Below are positions 48,201 through 57,233 of a DNA stretch of 64,000 nt, piece by piece. The stretch lies in NCBI RefSeq assembly GCF_009865385.1, contig NZ_WWJT01000317.1, positions 1-64,000 of the forward strand. Reading direction: 5' to 3'. The stretch comes from Streptomyces sp. SID486. GTDB lineage: Bacteria; Actinomycetota; Actinomycetes; Streptomycetales; Streptomycetaceae. Under the pieces are notes generated by a model that was not told the origin of the DNA, did not search any database, and worked only from the letters and a program-made list of their open reading frames with translations. The translations under genes and the position numbers were made by a program. Positions within the stretch are counted from its first letter, which is position 1. Every line of letters begins with the position of its first letter.

Positions 48201-49582
48201 TGACCGGCAGGGCCGAGGTCCCGGACGCCACCCTCATGAACGGGGCCAAGCCCGGACAGCCGGGCATCGCCGGCAAGGCGCTGACACTGGACGGAGTCGA
48301 CGACTACGCCACCACCAGCCGACCGATTCTGAACAACCTCAGCAGCTACACCATCTCCGCGTGGGCCAAGCTGCCGAAGACCAGACCGAACCATGCGGCG
48401 GTCGTCGCCACCCAGGCGGGCGCCCACCGCTCGGGTATGGAGCTTTACTACTCCAACACCTCCGACCGGTGGGTGATCAGCGAGTTCTCGGACGACTCCG
48501 CAACCGCCACCCCGATCCGCGCCATGCAGGCCGACGGCCAGACCGCTTACGGCGACACCTGGACACACCTCGTCGGCGTGCACGACACCGTCGCCAACAA
48601 ACTGACCCTGTACGTCAACGGCACCAAAGCAGGTGAAACAGACCTGCAGGCAAGCTGGTACGCCGGCGGCTCGCTACAGATCGGCGCCGGCTCCAACGAA
48701 AGCCGACCCAGCTGGTTCTTCCCCGGCCAGATCGACGACGTCCGGCTCTTCGACCGGCCCGCGTCCGCCCAAGAAGTCCAGCAGCTGTTCAAACAGCGGC
48801 CTCTGGTCAAGGGACGCTGGACGTTCGAGCAGGCGACCGGCTTGCCGCTCGTCACTCCGGACGCGTCCTCGTCGAACAACGACATGACCTTGTACGGCGT
48901 CGATCACCTCAACGGTGGCCTGGCCGACGGCGGCAGGGCCGACGGTGGCGTGACTCTTGACGGCATCAACGACTACGGCACGACTGCCACGGTGCCGGTG
49001 GACACCAGTAGCAGCTTCACTGTCACCGCATGGGCACAAGCGGCAGCGGCCCCCGCCAAGGGCGTCACCCTGCTGAGCGTCCCAGGCACGAAAAAGAGCG
49101 CCTTCACGGTCCGCTACGAACCACCCACCACGCCAGGGTCTGACCCCGGACGGTGGCGGATCGCGATGGCCTCAACCGACGCCGACAACGCCACCGTCGC
49201 CCAAGTCGACAACAGCCAGTTCTACTGGCCCACCGACTGGACGCACCTGGCCCTCGTCTATGACGGTTTCTCCAAGCACCTGACCCTGTACGTCAACGGT
49301 GAACAGGAAGAAGTCGCCTGCAAGGACGACGACGGTGACGGCGCCGCCGACGACGCCGCCTGCACGGACAAGTTCTCGTGGGCGGACGACGTACTGGCCT
49401 TCAAGGCTGCGCAGCCGATGCAACTCGGCAGGCTCAAGACCGGAACGAACACCGGCAGCGAGTACTGGCCGGGCGCCATCGCCGACGTGTGGGCCTTCCA
49501 AGGCGCACTGTCGGACGAGCAGATCAGATCGGTGGCCATGGGGCAGCCCGGGATGGCAACCGAAGTACCCGGCGTCGACTGA
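45290..49582 (+). CDS. Secreted DNRLRE / triple LamG-domain protein
   Basis: This 1430-residue exported protein has a signal peptide (about 1-31, VTTAVVCAAVTLGLLPPSDALA) and a long N-terminal region. A DNRLRE-like beta domain follows near 330-500 (WTVASKYWASSPQWKF, FYQIPVSKYAGKDVLSAEFVV), then three LamG/concanavalin-like domains at about 733-950, 960-1175 and 1180-1425. Each LamG domain shows the VSFDGVDDYA and WTHLVG motifs. It is probably a surface or matrix adhesin. In streptomycetes such genes often precede RHS toxin genes, as here. Only 133 nt separate it from the RHS start. The ATG at 45290 is chosen for its GGAGGG ribosome site. Confidence 0.85.
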   Translation: MPVGRRWGVTTAVVCAAVTLGLLPPSDALAADSTEAAVPASQVAGTDAAGTASAATEAEAVARAKQLGRSVEVASLRAESSEVFATPDGKLEAREHLRPVRVRVDGMWKAIDTDLAPAGNGMVAPKATTVGLEFSGGGDGPMVRMTKAGRELSLSWPGQLPAPQLRDDTATYADVLPGVDLRLGAQQDGFTQLLVVKSAEAASSKELTQLRLKLDASGMEVKETGAGGLRAVDNGAGGTVFEAAQPLMWDSSAGASAQKTATAPRQAASEAVGRAGDEGEPGAAESGKLAPVGVEVAAGQDELVLTPDTEVLHGKDTVYPVYIDPKWDTPKATAWTVASKYWASSPQWKFNGDPDAGLGYCAWYYCKPYDTKRLFYQIPVSKYAGKDVLSAEFVVRNTWSASCNARGVELWRTKAISSSTTWDSQNASGFWIDHLRTTPFAYGFEGCAARDAEFDVKSAVQRAADAKWSTMTFGLRADDESDAYGWKRFSDDAYLRVKYNRPPQQIRASQLEMEYGGSCKSPSAAPRVRTLGKIYANDVTDPDGDNIAVQFQAKWDAGDGKGLIARWKPALTTYKRSGERFVVSLPSSIPPQRSVNWYVRSYDGAQYSPWSYAGGATSCYFVYDTSVPAAPTITSGEYPQPDDSNPDDPWLDGMGKYGTFEFKGANSDVVKYYFGINEDPSSKNTLTTSGGAARIARLLPAKPGLNRVTAKAFDAAGNASEIRTYQFRVKAGQPERAMWQLDDDAGVSSASGTAPQRTVRLNGGATPQVAGAKGTAVSFDGVDDYAVSDIPVIDTSTSFSVSTWVKLDTLPDHAAVALTQPGDNSPGFELYYSAGLDRWVFSQHTSDTLNSGSVTVKASTPGGVKAGEWTHLVGTYSAGSDELKLYVDNQLVGTTGYSTPWDARRGLQFGAASLNGKRTNYFPGAIDEVQIFDKPLTAAEVTQLYGKSSSTLGRPARAVFTMDEPDTATELTGRAEVPDATLMNGAKPGQPGIAGKALTLDGVDDYATTSRPILNNLSSYTISAWAKLPKTRPNHAAVVATQAGAHRSGMELYYSNTSDRWVISEFSDDSATATPIRAMQADGQTAYGDTWTHLVGVHDTVANKLTLYVNGTKAGETDLQASWYAGGSLQIGAGSNESRPSWFFPGQIDDVRLFDRPASAQEVQQLFKQRPLVKGRWTFEQATGLPLVTPDASSSNNDMTLYGVDHLNGGLADGGRADGGVTLDGINDYGTTATVPVDTSSSFTVTAWAQAAAAPAKGVTLLSVPGTKKSAFTVRYEPPTTPGSDPGRWRIAMASTDADNATVAQVDNSQFYWPTDWTHLALVYDGFSKHLTLYVNGEQEEVACKDDDGDGAADDAACTDKFSWADDVLAFKAAQPMQLGRLKTGTNTGSEYWPGAIADVWAFQGALSDEQIRSVAMGQPGMATEVPGVD

Positions 49583-49691
49583 CAGTCGGCGGGCCCTCAC
49601 AGCGTGAGGGCCCGCCCCGGAAGTCTTTGCCCGGCAATCCCACTCACTTCAGCCCACTGTGCGCTCGGTACGCACGCGGAGCACCGCAGTC

Positions 49692-49712
49692 GAAGGACGA
49701 AGGACGAAGGAC
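49692..49712 (+). repeat. GAAGGAC x3 at the RHS ribosome site
   Basis: Three perfect tandem heptamers end 3 nt before the RHS start codon. Each contains a GAAGG ribosome-binding core, so unit number would alter spacing to the start. Confidence 0.85.
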
Positions 49713-49715
49713 ACG

Positions 49716-52700
49716 ATGAACGGCAGATCGAGCAGACGTTTCCAGGGCTTCCGGCGACGTCTGGCACTGGCTTCGGCCACTGTCATGGTGGGCACGCTCC
49801 TGCAAGGAGTCACGCAGCCCGCTCTTGCCGCGGACAGCGGCAAGGGACGGCCCTCCCTGCCCGCCTCCGAGCGCCCGGTTGCCACCACGACCGGCAAGGT
49901 CAAGCCACGCACCCTGATGAAGGGGCCGAGGACCCCGCAGGCGATACCCGATGCTGCATGGCCCAAGGCAGCATCCACGGTCGTGCACATGCCGGCTGCC
50001 GCCGAGGAGAACGCCGCGCCAGCCGTCCGCGCCAAGGGCATGCCGCTGGTCCTCGACACACAGGGCACTGCGCGCAAGAATCCCTTCCGCGGGGACGTCG
50101 AGGCACGCCTGCTCAGCCGCTCCGCGGCGCAGAAGGCGGGCGTCGACGGCACACTGCTCACCCTGAAGCCCGTCACGAAGCCCACCTCCAAGGCCGTTAC
50201 GAGGACCGGACATTTGGGCCGCGTCCAGGCTCACCTCGACTACTCCGCCTTCGCCGGAGCCTACGGCGGCGGCTACGCCTCCCGCCTCACCATGGTCGAG
50301 TTGCCCGCCTGCGCACTCACGACACCGGACAAGGCTGGCTGCCGCTCGAGCAAGCCGGTCCCCACGGTCAACGATGCGGAAAGGCAGACCCTGACCGCCC
50401 AGAGCGTGGGCCTCGACGCCGGCTCCGCCACGGTGCTCGCGGCTGTCTCCGGTGCTGGAAGCTCCCAGAGCGACTACAAGGCGACGTCTCTTTCTCCCTC
50501 GGCGACCTGGAACACCAACCTCAACACCGGCGACTTCACCTGGTCCTACGAAATGCCTGCTCCCGAGGTCCCCGGGGGTCTGGCACCCAAGGTGGGTCTG
50601 TCCTACTCCTCCGGCTCGGTCGACGGGCGCACGGCCAACACCAACAATCAGTCGTCCTGGGTGGGCGACGGCTTCGACCTGTGGTCCGGATACATCGAGC
50701 GCCGCTACAAGCCGTGTGCCGACGACGGCGTCAAGCACGCGGACGGCAGCAAGCCTGGCGACCTGTGCTGGGGCTACGACAACGCCTTCATCACCTTCAA
50801 CGGCAAGGGCGGGGAACTCGTCCCCACCGGCAAAGACTCCTGGAAGCTCAAGGACGACGACGGAACGAAGATCGACCACCTGACGTCCAGCGACCGGGAC
50901 AACGGCGACAACGACAACGAGTACTGGCGCCTCATCACACCGGACGGTACGCAGTACTACTTCGGATACAGTCACCTGCCTGGCTGGGCCGCAGGCAAAG
51001 AGACCACCGACTCCACCTGGACCGCCCCCGTCTTCGGTGACGACGTCGACGAGCCCTGCCACGCCTCCAGCTTCGCTGCCTCGTACTGCCAGCAGGCCTG
51101 GCGGTGGAACCTCGACTACGTCGTCGACGTGCATGGCGACGCCATCGCCTATTACTACGACAAAGAGGGCAACTCCTACGGTCGTAACCTTGAGGCCAAG
51201 GACGACACCCCCTATGTGCGTGGCGGGACTCTGGACCGCATCGAATACGGGTTGACGTCCTCGTCCGTGTACAGCACCAAGGCCCTGGCCAAGGTCGACT
51301 TCACCAGCGATGAGCGCTGCCTGCCGGACACCCGTACCAAGTGCACGGACATCTCCACCGACGCCTTCTACTGGTACGACACGCCCTGGGACCTGAACTG
51401 TGACGCCGGAAAGGACTGCGACAAGGGCCGCTTCTCTCCGACCTTCTTCACCCGCAAGCGGCTCACCGATGTCACCACCCAGGTCTACAACGGCACCGCG
51501 TACCACGATGTCGACTCCTGGCATCTGAACCACCGCTGGGGAACAGCCGACACCGACTACCAGCTGCTGCTCGACTCCGTTCAGCACACGGGCCGCAGCG
51601 CCGCACCGGCGATCGCCCTGCCGAAGGCCACCTTCGCGTACACCCAGCTGGCGAACAGACTGGACAAGACCGGTGACGGCTTCCCGCCGTTCATCAAGGA
51701 CCGTCTGTCCACCGTCGCCGACGAGTTCGGTGGGCAGATCGACGTCAACTACTCGGCCCCGGCATGCCACTGGGACACACTGCCCACACCCGAGACCAAC
51801 ACCACCCGCTGCTTCCCCCAGTACATCGGCGGCAGTTCTACGGACGACGCCGAACAGAAGTGGTTCAACAAGTACGTCGTCACCTCCGTCACCGCCACCG
51901 ACCGCACCGGCGGCGCCCCCGACCAGGTCACCCGGTACGACTACCTGGACGGCGCGGCCTGGCACTACGACGATGACGACGGGTTGACCAAGGAGAAGGA
52001 AAAAACCTGGTCCCAGTGGCGTGGTTACGGGCACGTCCGAGTCCGCACCGGCGGCCAGGGCGGCGACACCGCGATGAAGAGCCAGCAGGACAGCTTCTTC
52101 CTGCGCGGCATGGACGGCGACCGCAAGACCACCGCCGGAGGCGCCAAGAGCGTCAGCATCGCTCTCGGCGATGGCGAGGGCGACCCGATCACGGACGAGT
52201 CAGCGTCGACCGGCTTCACCTACAAGACGGTCACCTACTCCGGTCCCGACGGCAAGATCCTCGCCAAGAACGTCAACCGCCCCTGGCACCACGAGACGGC
52301 GAAGAAGGTGAGGGACTGGGGCACCGTCACCGCCAACTTCACCGGCACCGCCGGCTCCAGGACCTGGACCTCCCTGGACGACGGCGCAGGCACCTCCTGG
52401 CGCACCACGTCCACGGCCACGACCTATGACACCGTCGCCGGACGTGCCACGCAGGTCGACGACTTCGGGGACAGCGGCACCAAGACCGACGACACTTGCA
52501 CCCGCACCACCTACGTCACCAACTCCACCGCCAACATCCTCACCCTGCCCTCCCGCGTAGAGGCGGTGGCCAAGTCCTGTGCCGACGCGGTCAATCGCCC
52601 GGACGACGTGATCTCGGATGTGCGGTCCGCATACGACGGTGGCGCTTATGAGGCGGCTCCGACCAAGGGGGATCCGACGAGCACCGCGGTGCTCAAGCAG

Positions 52701-55700
52701 TACGACGGCACCACCGCCGTCTACCTGGAGTCCGGCACCACCTACGACAGCTACGGACGCCAGCGCACCACCACCGACCTGACCGCGGACGTCAAGGTCA
52801 CGGCCACTGGCACCGTCACGCGTACCGCGCGTGCCGACGGCCGGACCACCACCACGGCCCCCGACCCCACCACCGGCTTCGCGACCAAGGTCAGCATCAC
52901 CACTCCACCGGCCAAGCCCGGCGACGCCACCACCGCCCAGACCTCCAGCGTCACCTACGACCCCCTGCGCAACCTGCCGAAGAGCCAGACCGACACCAAC
53001 GGCAAGGTGACCAACTTCGACTATGACGCGCTGGGCCGCTCCACCAAGGTCTGGCTCGCCGACCGCCTCACCGGCCAGACGCCCACCTACGAGTTCACCT
53101 ACACCGCCGGCGACGGCAAGCCGGTCGCCATCGCCACCAGAACACTTGGCAACAACGGCGCGCAGCTGACCTCATACACCCTCTATGACGGATTCCTGCG
53201 GCCGCGCCAGAGCCAGGCCCCCGGTCCTGACGGCGGCAGCCTGCTGAGCGACACCTTCTACGACGAACGCGGCCTGGTAGCCAAGGAGTTCGGTTCCTAT
53301 TACTCGGTGAAGCCGCCTACGACCGTCCTGGCCAAACCGGAAGACGCGCTCGACGTCGAGACTCAGAACCGCTACTCCTACGACGGTCTCGGCCGACGGA
53401 TCGAAGCCAAGCAACTTGCCGGCAACGGCGACGGCGGGCCCGTGCTGTCCACCACCAGGACCATCTACGACGGCGACCGCACCACCGTCATCCCGCCTGA
53501 GGGCGGCACCGCCACCACCACCCTCGTCGACGCACGAGGCCGTACCACGGCGCTGCGCCAGCTCCACGCCCGCAACGTCGAGGCCGCCTACGACACCACC
53601 AGCTACGACTACACACCCCGCGGCGAACTGAAGAAGATCACCGACCCTGCCGGCAACAACTGGTCGTACGCCTACGACCAGCTCGGCCGGCAGACGAAGA
53701 CCGTCGATCCGGACAAGGGCACCACACTCAACACCTACGACGACCGCGGTCAACTCACCACCACCGACGACGCCCGACCCGACAGCACCACCGACGACCG
53801 TCCCGACACACCCCGCCTGTGGTACGGCTACGACAACCTCGGCCGCAAGACAGAGGTGAGGGAGAAGTCCTCCACCGGCACCCTGCGCGCGGCGTGGGTG
53901 TACGACACCGTCAGCGGCGCCAAGGGCCAGCTCGCCGCATCCATCCGCTACGACGGCACCAACGCCTACACCAACAAGATCATCGCTTACGACCGCCTCT
54001 ACCGGCCGCAGAGCACCTCGGTCACCATCCCGGCCGCAGAGAAGGAACTGGCCGGCACCTATATCTCCACCACGTCGTACAACGTGTCGGGGCTCACCAG
54101 CGGCGTCGGCTTCCCGAAGGCCGGTGCCCTGTCCGCTGCAACCGCCGTCTTCACCTATGACGACGCCACCTTGCGGCCCACCGCCGTCACTGGCAGCCAG
54201 GGGATAAAGGCGACGACGAGCTACAGCCTCACCGGCAAGCCCCTGCAGTACGAGCTGTCCAAGAGCGGCGGCAAGAAGGTCTGGGCCACCAACACCTATG
54301 AATGGGGCACCCAGCGCCTGGCCTCCTCGCGCGTGGACCGGGAGGAGATCGCCGGCGTCGACCAGAGCAACAGCTACCACTACGACGAGACGGGCAACGT
54401 CCTGTCCGTGTCGGACGTTTCACGCGACGGCACCGACACCCAGTGCTTCACCTACGACTACCTGCTCCGCCTTACCGAGGCCTGGGCCCAGAACACCACG
54501 TCCTGCGCCACCACTCCCAGCGGCAGCGTCCTGGGCGGACCCGCCCCCTACTGGCAGTCCTACGCCTACGATCTGGTCGGCAACCGCCGCACCGAGACCA
54601 TCCACGACCCCACAGGCGACGCGGCCAAGGACACCAAGCGGACCTACACCTACCCCGATCCCGGGAAGGCTCTGCCGCACGCCCTGTCCTCGGTGACCAC
54701 CACCGGTCCCACCAGTACGGTCCTGGACAGTTATGAGTACGACGAGACCGGCAACACCACCACCCGCTCTCTGAACGGGGACGACCAGAACCTCACGTGG
54801 GATCCGGAAGGCCACCTCGCCAAGGTGACCGCCGCAGGCCAGAGCACCGCGTACTTCTACGACGCGGACGGCAACCGGCTGATCGCCCGTACGCCCACCG
54901 AGACCACCCTCTACCTCGGGGCTACCGAGATCACGCTGGCAAAGGGCAGCACCACGCCGAAGGTCACCCGTTACTTCGACCTCGGTGGTGGCAACCAGGC
55001 CGTCCAGCAGGATGACGGCACCGTCTCCTTCACGCTCGCCGATCACCACGGCACCGCTCAGCTCGCCGTCGCAGGGGACACGCAGAAACTCAGTCAGCGA
55101 CGCACCCTGCCCTTCGGTGGCATCCGCGGAGCCCAGCCGGCCGCCTGGCCCGGGACCAAGGGCTTTGTCGGAGGCACCGACGACTCGAAGGAGACCGGCC
55201 TCACTCATCTCGGCGCCCGTGAGTACGACCCAACGACCGGCCGGTTCATCAGCGTCGACCCGCTCATGACCCCTGCCGACCCGCAGAGTCTGAACGCGTA
55301 CGCTTACGCCAACAACAGTCCCGTCACCAGCAGCGACCCTTCCGGCCTATGCATGGCCGACCAGTGCGGGATCGGCTACCCCATCGGCGGCACCGGCTCA
55401 GGAGGCCGCAAGAAGGAATACGTCAAGAAGGCCCCTCGTGGTGCGGGAGGAGCAGATGCTCCGGCCAACCCCGGGGCCGCCTATCCGGACACCTTGCCGG
55501 CCGCCGCCAATGGCGACTCTCGTAACATGGTCAAGTTGCAAGGCGAGTGGCACGTCAAGCTCTACCCGGGCGTCTACTTTCCGGCCGACAATCCCCATGT
55601 CAACGAAGTCGCCGCAGAGTTCAACCGCTGGGTCGACTACACCTGTCAGGACTCCGACTTCTATTGTCTGGCGCCCAACGAGGACGGCACCAGCGGTGTT

Positions 55701-56648
55701 CAGGACTACACGCGAGTCATGGGCATGTTGTACTCCTGCAAGAAGGACTGGAATTGCGGGAAAAACTGGGCCAGCCCTACCGATGCGATCAGAGCCGGCG
55801 TCGAAGGCGGCCTGGTAGGCGGCAACGGACAAGCGGGCCGGGTGGCCGGCCGTGGGGCCGGGAGAGGCGCGCGGGCAGAGGGTGGCGGCCCCTGTAGCTT
55901 CGACCCGGGCACCCTCGTCCTCCTGGCAGATGGCAAATCCAAGCCCATCGGCAAGGTGAAGCCTGGCGACCAAGTCGAGAGCGCCGACCCCGCGAACGGG
56001 AAGCACCGCGGTCCGCGCAAGGTCACTGCCTCCTTCGTCAACCATGACGACGACTTGATCAACGTCCGTGTCCAAGGGCACGACGGAAAGACCCGGACGC
56101 TCCACACCACGTCCCTACACCCCTTCTGGAACGACACCACCCATGACTGGGTACGGGCCGGCAGACTCAAGCCCGGGCACCTGCTCATCACCGCTTCCGA
56201 CGAACACGTACGGATCACCGCAGTCACGGTGCGCACCGGCGCCGCGGACATGTACAACCTCACCGTCAGCGACCTCCACACGTACTATGTGCTGGCGGGG
56301 GCTACGCCGGTACTCGTTCACAATGCATCGCCAGGTCAGAAGTGCGATCTGACGCTGGGTGCTGGTCCGAATGCCCGAGAGGGAGTAGGGCTGGAGAACG
56401 GCGACATTGAAGCAGATGGCGTTCGAGACCTGATCAACGAAGCCGGAAATAAGTACGGCTGCCACACTTGCGATGCCACGACCCCCGGCACCAAGGACGG
56501 GGACTGGATTCCAGATCACCAGCCGCCGTCCAGTCTCGTCGCTCCAGGATCTCCTCAGACGGCGTATCCTCACTGTCTGCCCTGTGCTAGGCGGCAGGGT
56601 GGGGTTGTCTCGCAACTTTCACAAGGAAAGAGTAAGAAGGAATGGTAG
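49716..56648 (+). CDS. RHS polymorphic toxin with Hint domain and Cys/His C-terminal toxin candidate
   Basis: This 2310-residue exported protein has a signal peptide (about 1-39), a beta-rich N-terminal region, many YD/RHS repeats (about 950-1800) and the RHS core end (GRFISVDP...NAYAYANNSPVTSSDPSG, about 1840-1870). A linker leads to a Hint/intein-like domain that starts at Cys2060 (CSFDPGTLVLLADG) and ends VLVHN (His2202-Asn2203). The Hint ends suggest self-cleavage that frees the last 107 residues. That tail has Cys2249-x2-Cys2252, Asp2267-His2268 in WIPDHQPPS, and Cys2287-x2-Cys2290, as in a treble-clef or HNH-like nuclease; I cannot name the family. The stop overlaps the next gene by 7 nt. 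Confidence 0.88.
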   Translation: MNGRSSRRFQGFRRRLALASATVMVGTLLQGVTQPALAADSGKGRPSLPASERPVATTTGKVKPRTLMKGPRTPQAIPDAAWPKAASTVVHMPAAAEENAAPAVRAKGMPLVLDTQGTARKNPFRGDVEARLLSRSAAQKAGVDGTLLTLKPVTKPTSKAVTRTGHLGRVQAHLDYSAFAGAYGGGYASRLTMVELPACALTTPDKAGCRSSKPVPTVNDAERQTLTAQSVGLDAGSATVLAAVSGAGSSQSDYKATSLSPSATWNTNLNTGDFTWSYEMPAPEVPGGLAPKVGLSYSSGSVDGRTANTNNQSSWVGDGFDLWSGYIERRYKPCADDGVKHADGSKPGDLCWGYDNAFITFNGKGGELVPTGKDSWKLKDDDGTKIDHLTSSDRDNGDNDNEYWRLITPDGTQYYFGYSHLPGWAAGKETTDSTWTAPVFGDDVDEPCHASSFAASYCQQAWRWNLDYVVDVHGDAIAYYYDKEGNSYGRNLEAKDDTPYVRGGTLDRIEYGLTSSSVYSTKALAKVDFTSDERCLPDTRTKCTDISTDAFYWYDTPWDLNCDAGKDCDKGRFSPTFFTRKRLTDVTTQVYNGTAYHDVDSWHLNHRWGTADTDYQLLLDSVQHTGRSAAPAIALPKATFAYTQLANRLDKTGDGFPPFIKDRLSTVADEFGGQIDVNYSAPACHWDTLPTPETNTTRCFPQYIGGSSTDDAEQKWFNKYVVTSVTATDRTGGAPDQVTRYDYLDGAAWHYDDDDGLTKEKEKTWSQWRGYGHVRVRTGGQGGDTAMKSQQDSFFLRGMDGDRKTTAGGAKSVSIALGDGEGDPITDESASTGFTYKTVTYSGPDGKILAKNVNRPWHHETAKKVRDWGTVTANFTGTAGSRTWTSLDDGAGTSWRTTSTATTYDTVAGRATQVDDFGDSGTKTDDTCTRTTYVTNSTANILTLPSRVEAVAKSCADAVNRPDDVISDVRSAYDGGAYEAAPTKGDPTSTAVLKQYDGTTAVYLESGTTYDSYGRQRTTTDLTADVKVTATGTVTRTARADGRTTTTAPDPTTGFATKVSITTPPAKPGDATTAQTSSVTYDPLRNLPKSQTDTNGKVTNFDYDALGRSTKVWLADRLTGQTPTYEFTYTAGDGKPVAIATRTLGNNGAQLTSYTLYDGFLRPRQSQAPGPDGGSLLSDTFYDERGLVAKEFGSYYSVKPPTTVLAKPEDALDVETQNRYSYDGLGRRIEAKQLAGNGDGGPVLSTTRTIYDGDRTTVIPPEGGTATTTLVDARGRTTALRQLHARNVEAAYDTTSYDYTPRGELKKITDPAGNNWSYAYDQLGRQTKTVDPDKGTTLNTYDDRGQLTTTDDARPDSTTDDRPDTPRLWYGYDNLGRKTEVREKSSTGTLRAAWVYDTVSGAKGQLAASIRYDGTNAYTNKIIAYDRLYRPQSTSVTIPAAEKELAGTYISTTSYNVSGLTSGVGFPKAGALSAATAVFTYDDATLRPTAVTGSQGIKATTSYSLTGKPLQYELSKSGGKKVWATNTYEWGTQRLASSRVDREEIAGVDQSNSYHYDETGNVLSVSDVSRDGTDTQCFTYDYLLRLTEAWAQNTTSCATTPSGSVLGGPAPYWQSYAYDLVGNRRTETIHDPTGDAAKDTKRTYTYPDPGKALPHALSSVTTTGPTSTVLDSYEYDETGNTTTRSLNGDDQNLTWDPEGHLAKVTAAGQSTAYFYDADGNRLIARTPTETTLYLGATEITLAKGSTTPKVTRYFDLGGGNQAVQQDDGTVSFTLADHHGTAQLAVAGDTQKLSQRRTLPFGGIRGAQPAAWPGTKGFVGGTDDSKETGLTHLGAREYDPTTGRFISVDPLMTPADPQSLNAYAYANNSPVTSSDPSGLCMADQCGIGYPIGGTGSGGRKKEYVKKAPRGAGGADAPANPGAAYPDTLPAAANGDSRNMVKLQGEWHVKLYPGVYFPADNPHVNEVAAEFNRWVDYTCQDSDFYCLAPNEDGTSGVQDYTRVMGMLYSCKKDWNCGKNWASPTDAIRAGVEGGLVGGNGQAGRVAGRGAGRGARAEGGGPCSFDPGTLVLLADGKSKPIGKVKPGDQVESADPANGKHRGPRKVTASFVNHDDDLINVRVQGHDGKTRTLHTTSLHPFWNDTTHDWVRAGRLKPGHLLITASDEHVRITAVTVRTGAADMYNLTVSDLHTYYVLAGATPVLVHNASPGQKCDLTLGAGPNAREGVGLENGDIEADGVRDLINEAGNKYGCHTCDATTPGTKDGDWIPDHQPPSSLVAPGSPQTAYPHCLPCARRQGGVVSQLSQGKSKKEW

Positions 56649-57040
56649 CTAATAGCCCTGTGGTTGCATTCCTGGCGAAAATCGATCACGGCTGCCTGAT
56701 CTTGCGGGACGCGGGAAGTGACGACGACGTCAGCGACTGGGACCCGACGTCAAGCAGTTGGTATCGAGAGGGTAGTTCACTCATCTTCGGCGTCCAGGCC
56801 AGTGTCGACGGTCCTGTCGAATGCGAGGTATGGAAGTCGACTCCACCTGCGATGCTTCCTGCGAACCTCTTTGAGGTGTCACTCCCGTGTCCATCCGGGT
56901 GGCTCGTACTGCACGACCCAAATGAATACGCCCGAATGCAATTCGCGGGGTTCCGTGACTCTGTGATCTGTTCGGTAATGGTGGATGATCCGCAATTTCC
57001 GTCAAAGGTTCAGATCCTGCTGAGGGGAGAAGGTAAGTAG
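56642..57040 (+). CDS. Putative immunity protein for the RHS toxin
   Basis: This 132-residue soluble protein matches no family I know. It is acidic, without signal peptide, and looks beta-rich (GCLILRDAG, SLIFGVQAS, CEVWKST, GWLVLHDP, KVQILLRGEGK). Its ATG lies inside the last codons of the RHS gene (7-nt overlap), so the two are translationally coupled, the usual layout for toxin and immunity genes. Codon use and GC content are visibly lower than in the neighbouring genes, as expected for recently exchanged toxin/immunity cassettes. The role is inferred from position. Confidence 0.65.
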   Translation: MVANSPVVAFLAKIDHGCLILRDAGSDDDVSDWDPTSSSWYREGSSLIFGVQASVDGPVECEVWKSTPPAMLPANLFEVSLPCPSGWLVLHDPNEYARMQFAGFRDSVICSVMVDDPQFPSKVQILLRGEGK

Positions 57041-57167
57041 CTCCTTGACGCCCGCAGGAACAGGCGAAGCTCTACTCGGGGGGCCTCGCCTGTTTCTCGC
57101 AGGAGGCGTGAGGGCGTTGCTCCGCCAGAGGGTGTCGACCTTCCCGCGCAATTCCGAACTGCAAAAT

Positions 57168-57200
57168 GAAGCCCCGTCAGGTGGGCCCTGGCGGGGCTTC
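57168..57200. terminator. Bidirectional hairpin between the immunity gene and integrase remnant
   Basis: A 14-bp stem (57168-57181 with 57187-57200, one T:G pair) and a TGGGC loop can end both the toxin/immunity transcript and the opposite one. A shorter repeat, GAACAGGCGA and TCGCCTGTTT, lies nearer the immunity stop at about 57058-57095. Confidence 0.65.
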
Positions 57201-57233
57201 TGCATGGGATGACGGCAGTAGTCGACGGCAACG

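Noticed and set aside
56115..56615. Minus-strand open frame opposite the toxin tail as a possible antitoxin
   Set aside because: No ribosome site, and the overlapping downstream plus-strand gene is the better immunity candidate by position and composition.
57041..57233. tRNA gene as the attachment site of the integrase
   Set aside because: No cloverleaf or TTCGA-type arm is visible; the hairpins here look like terminators.
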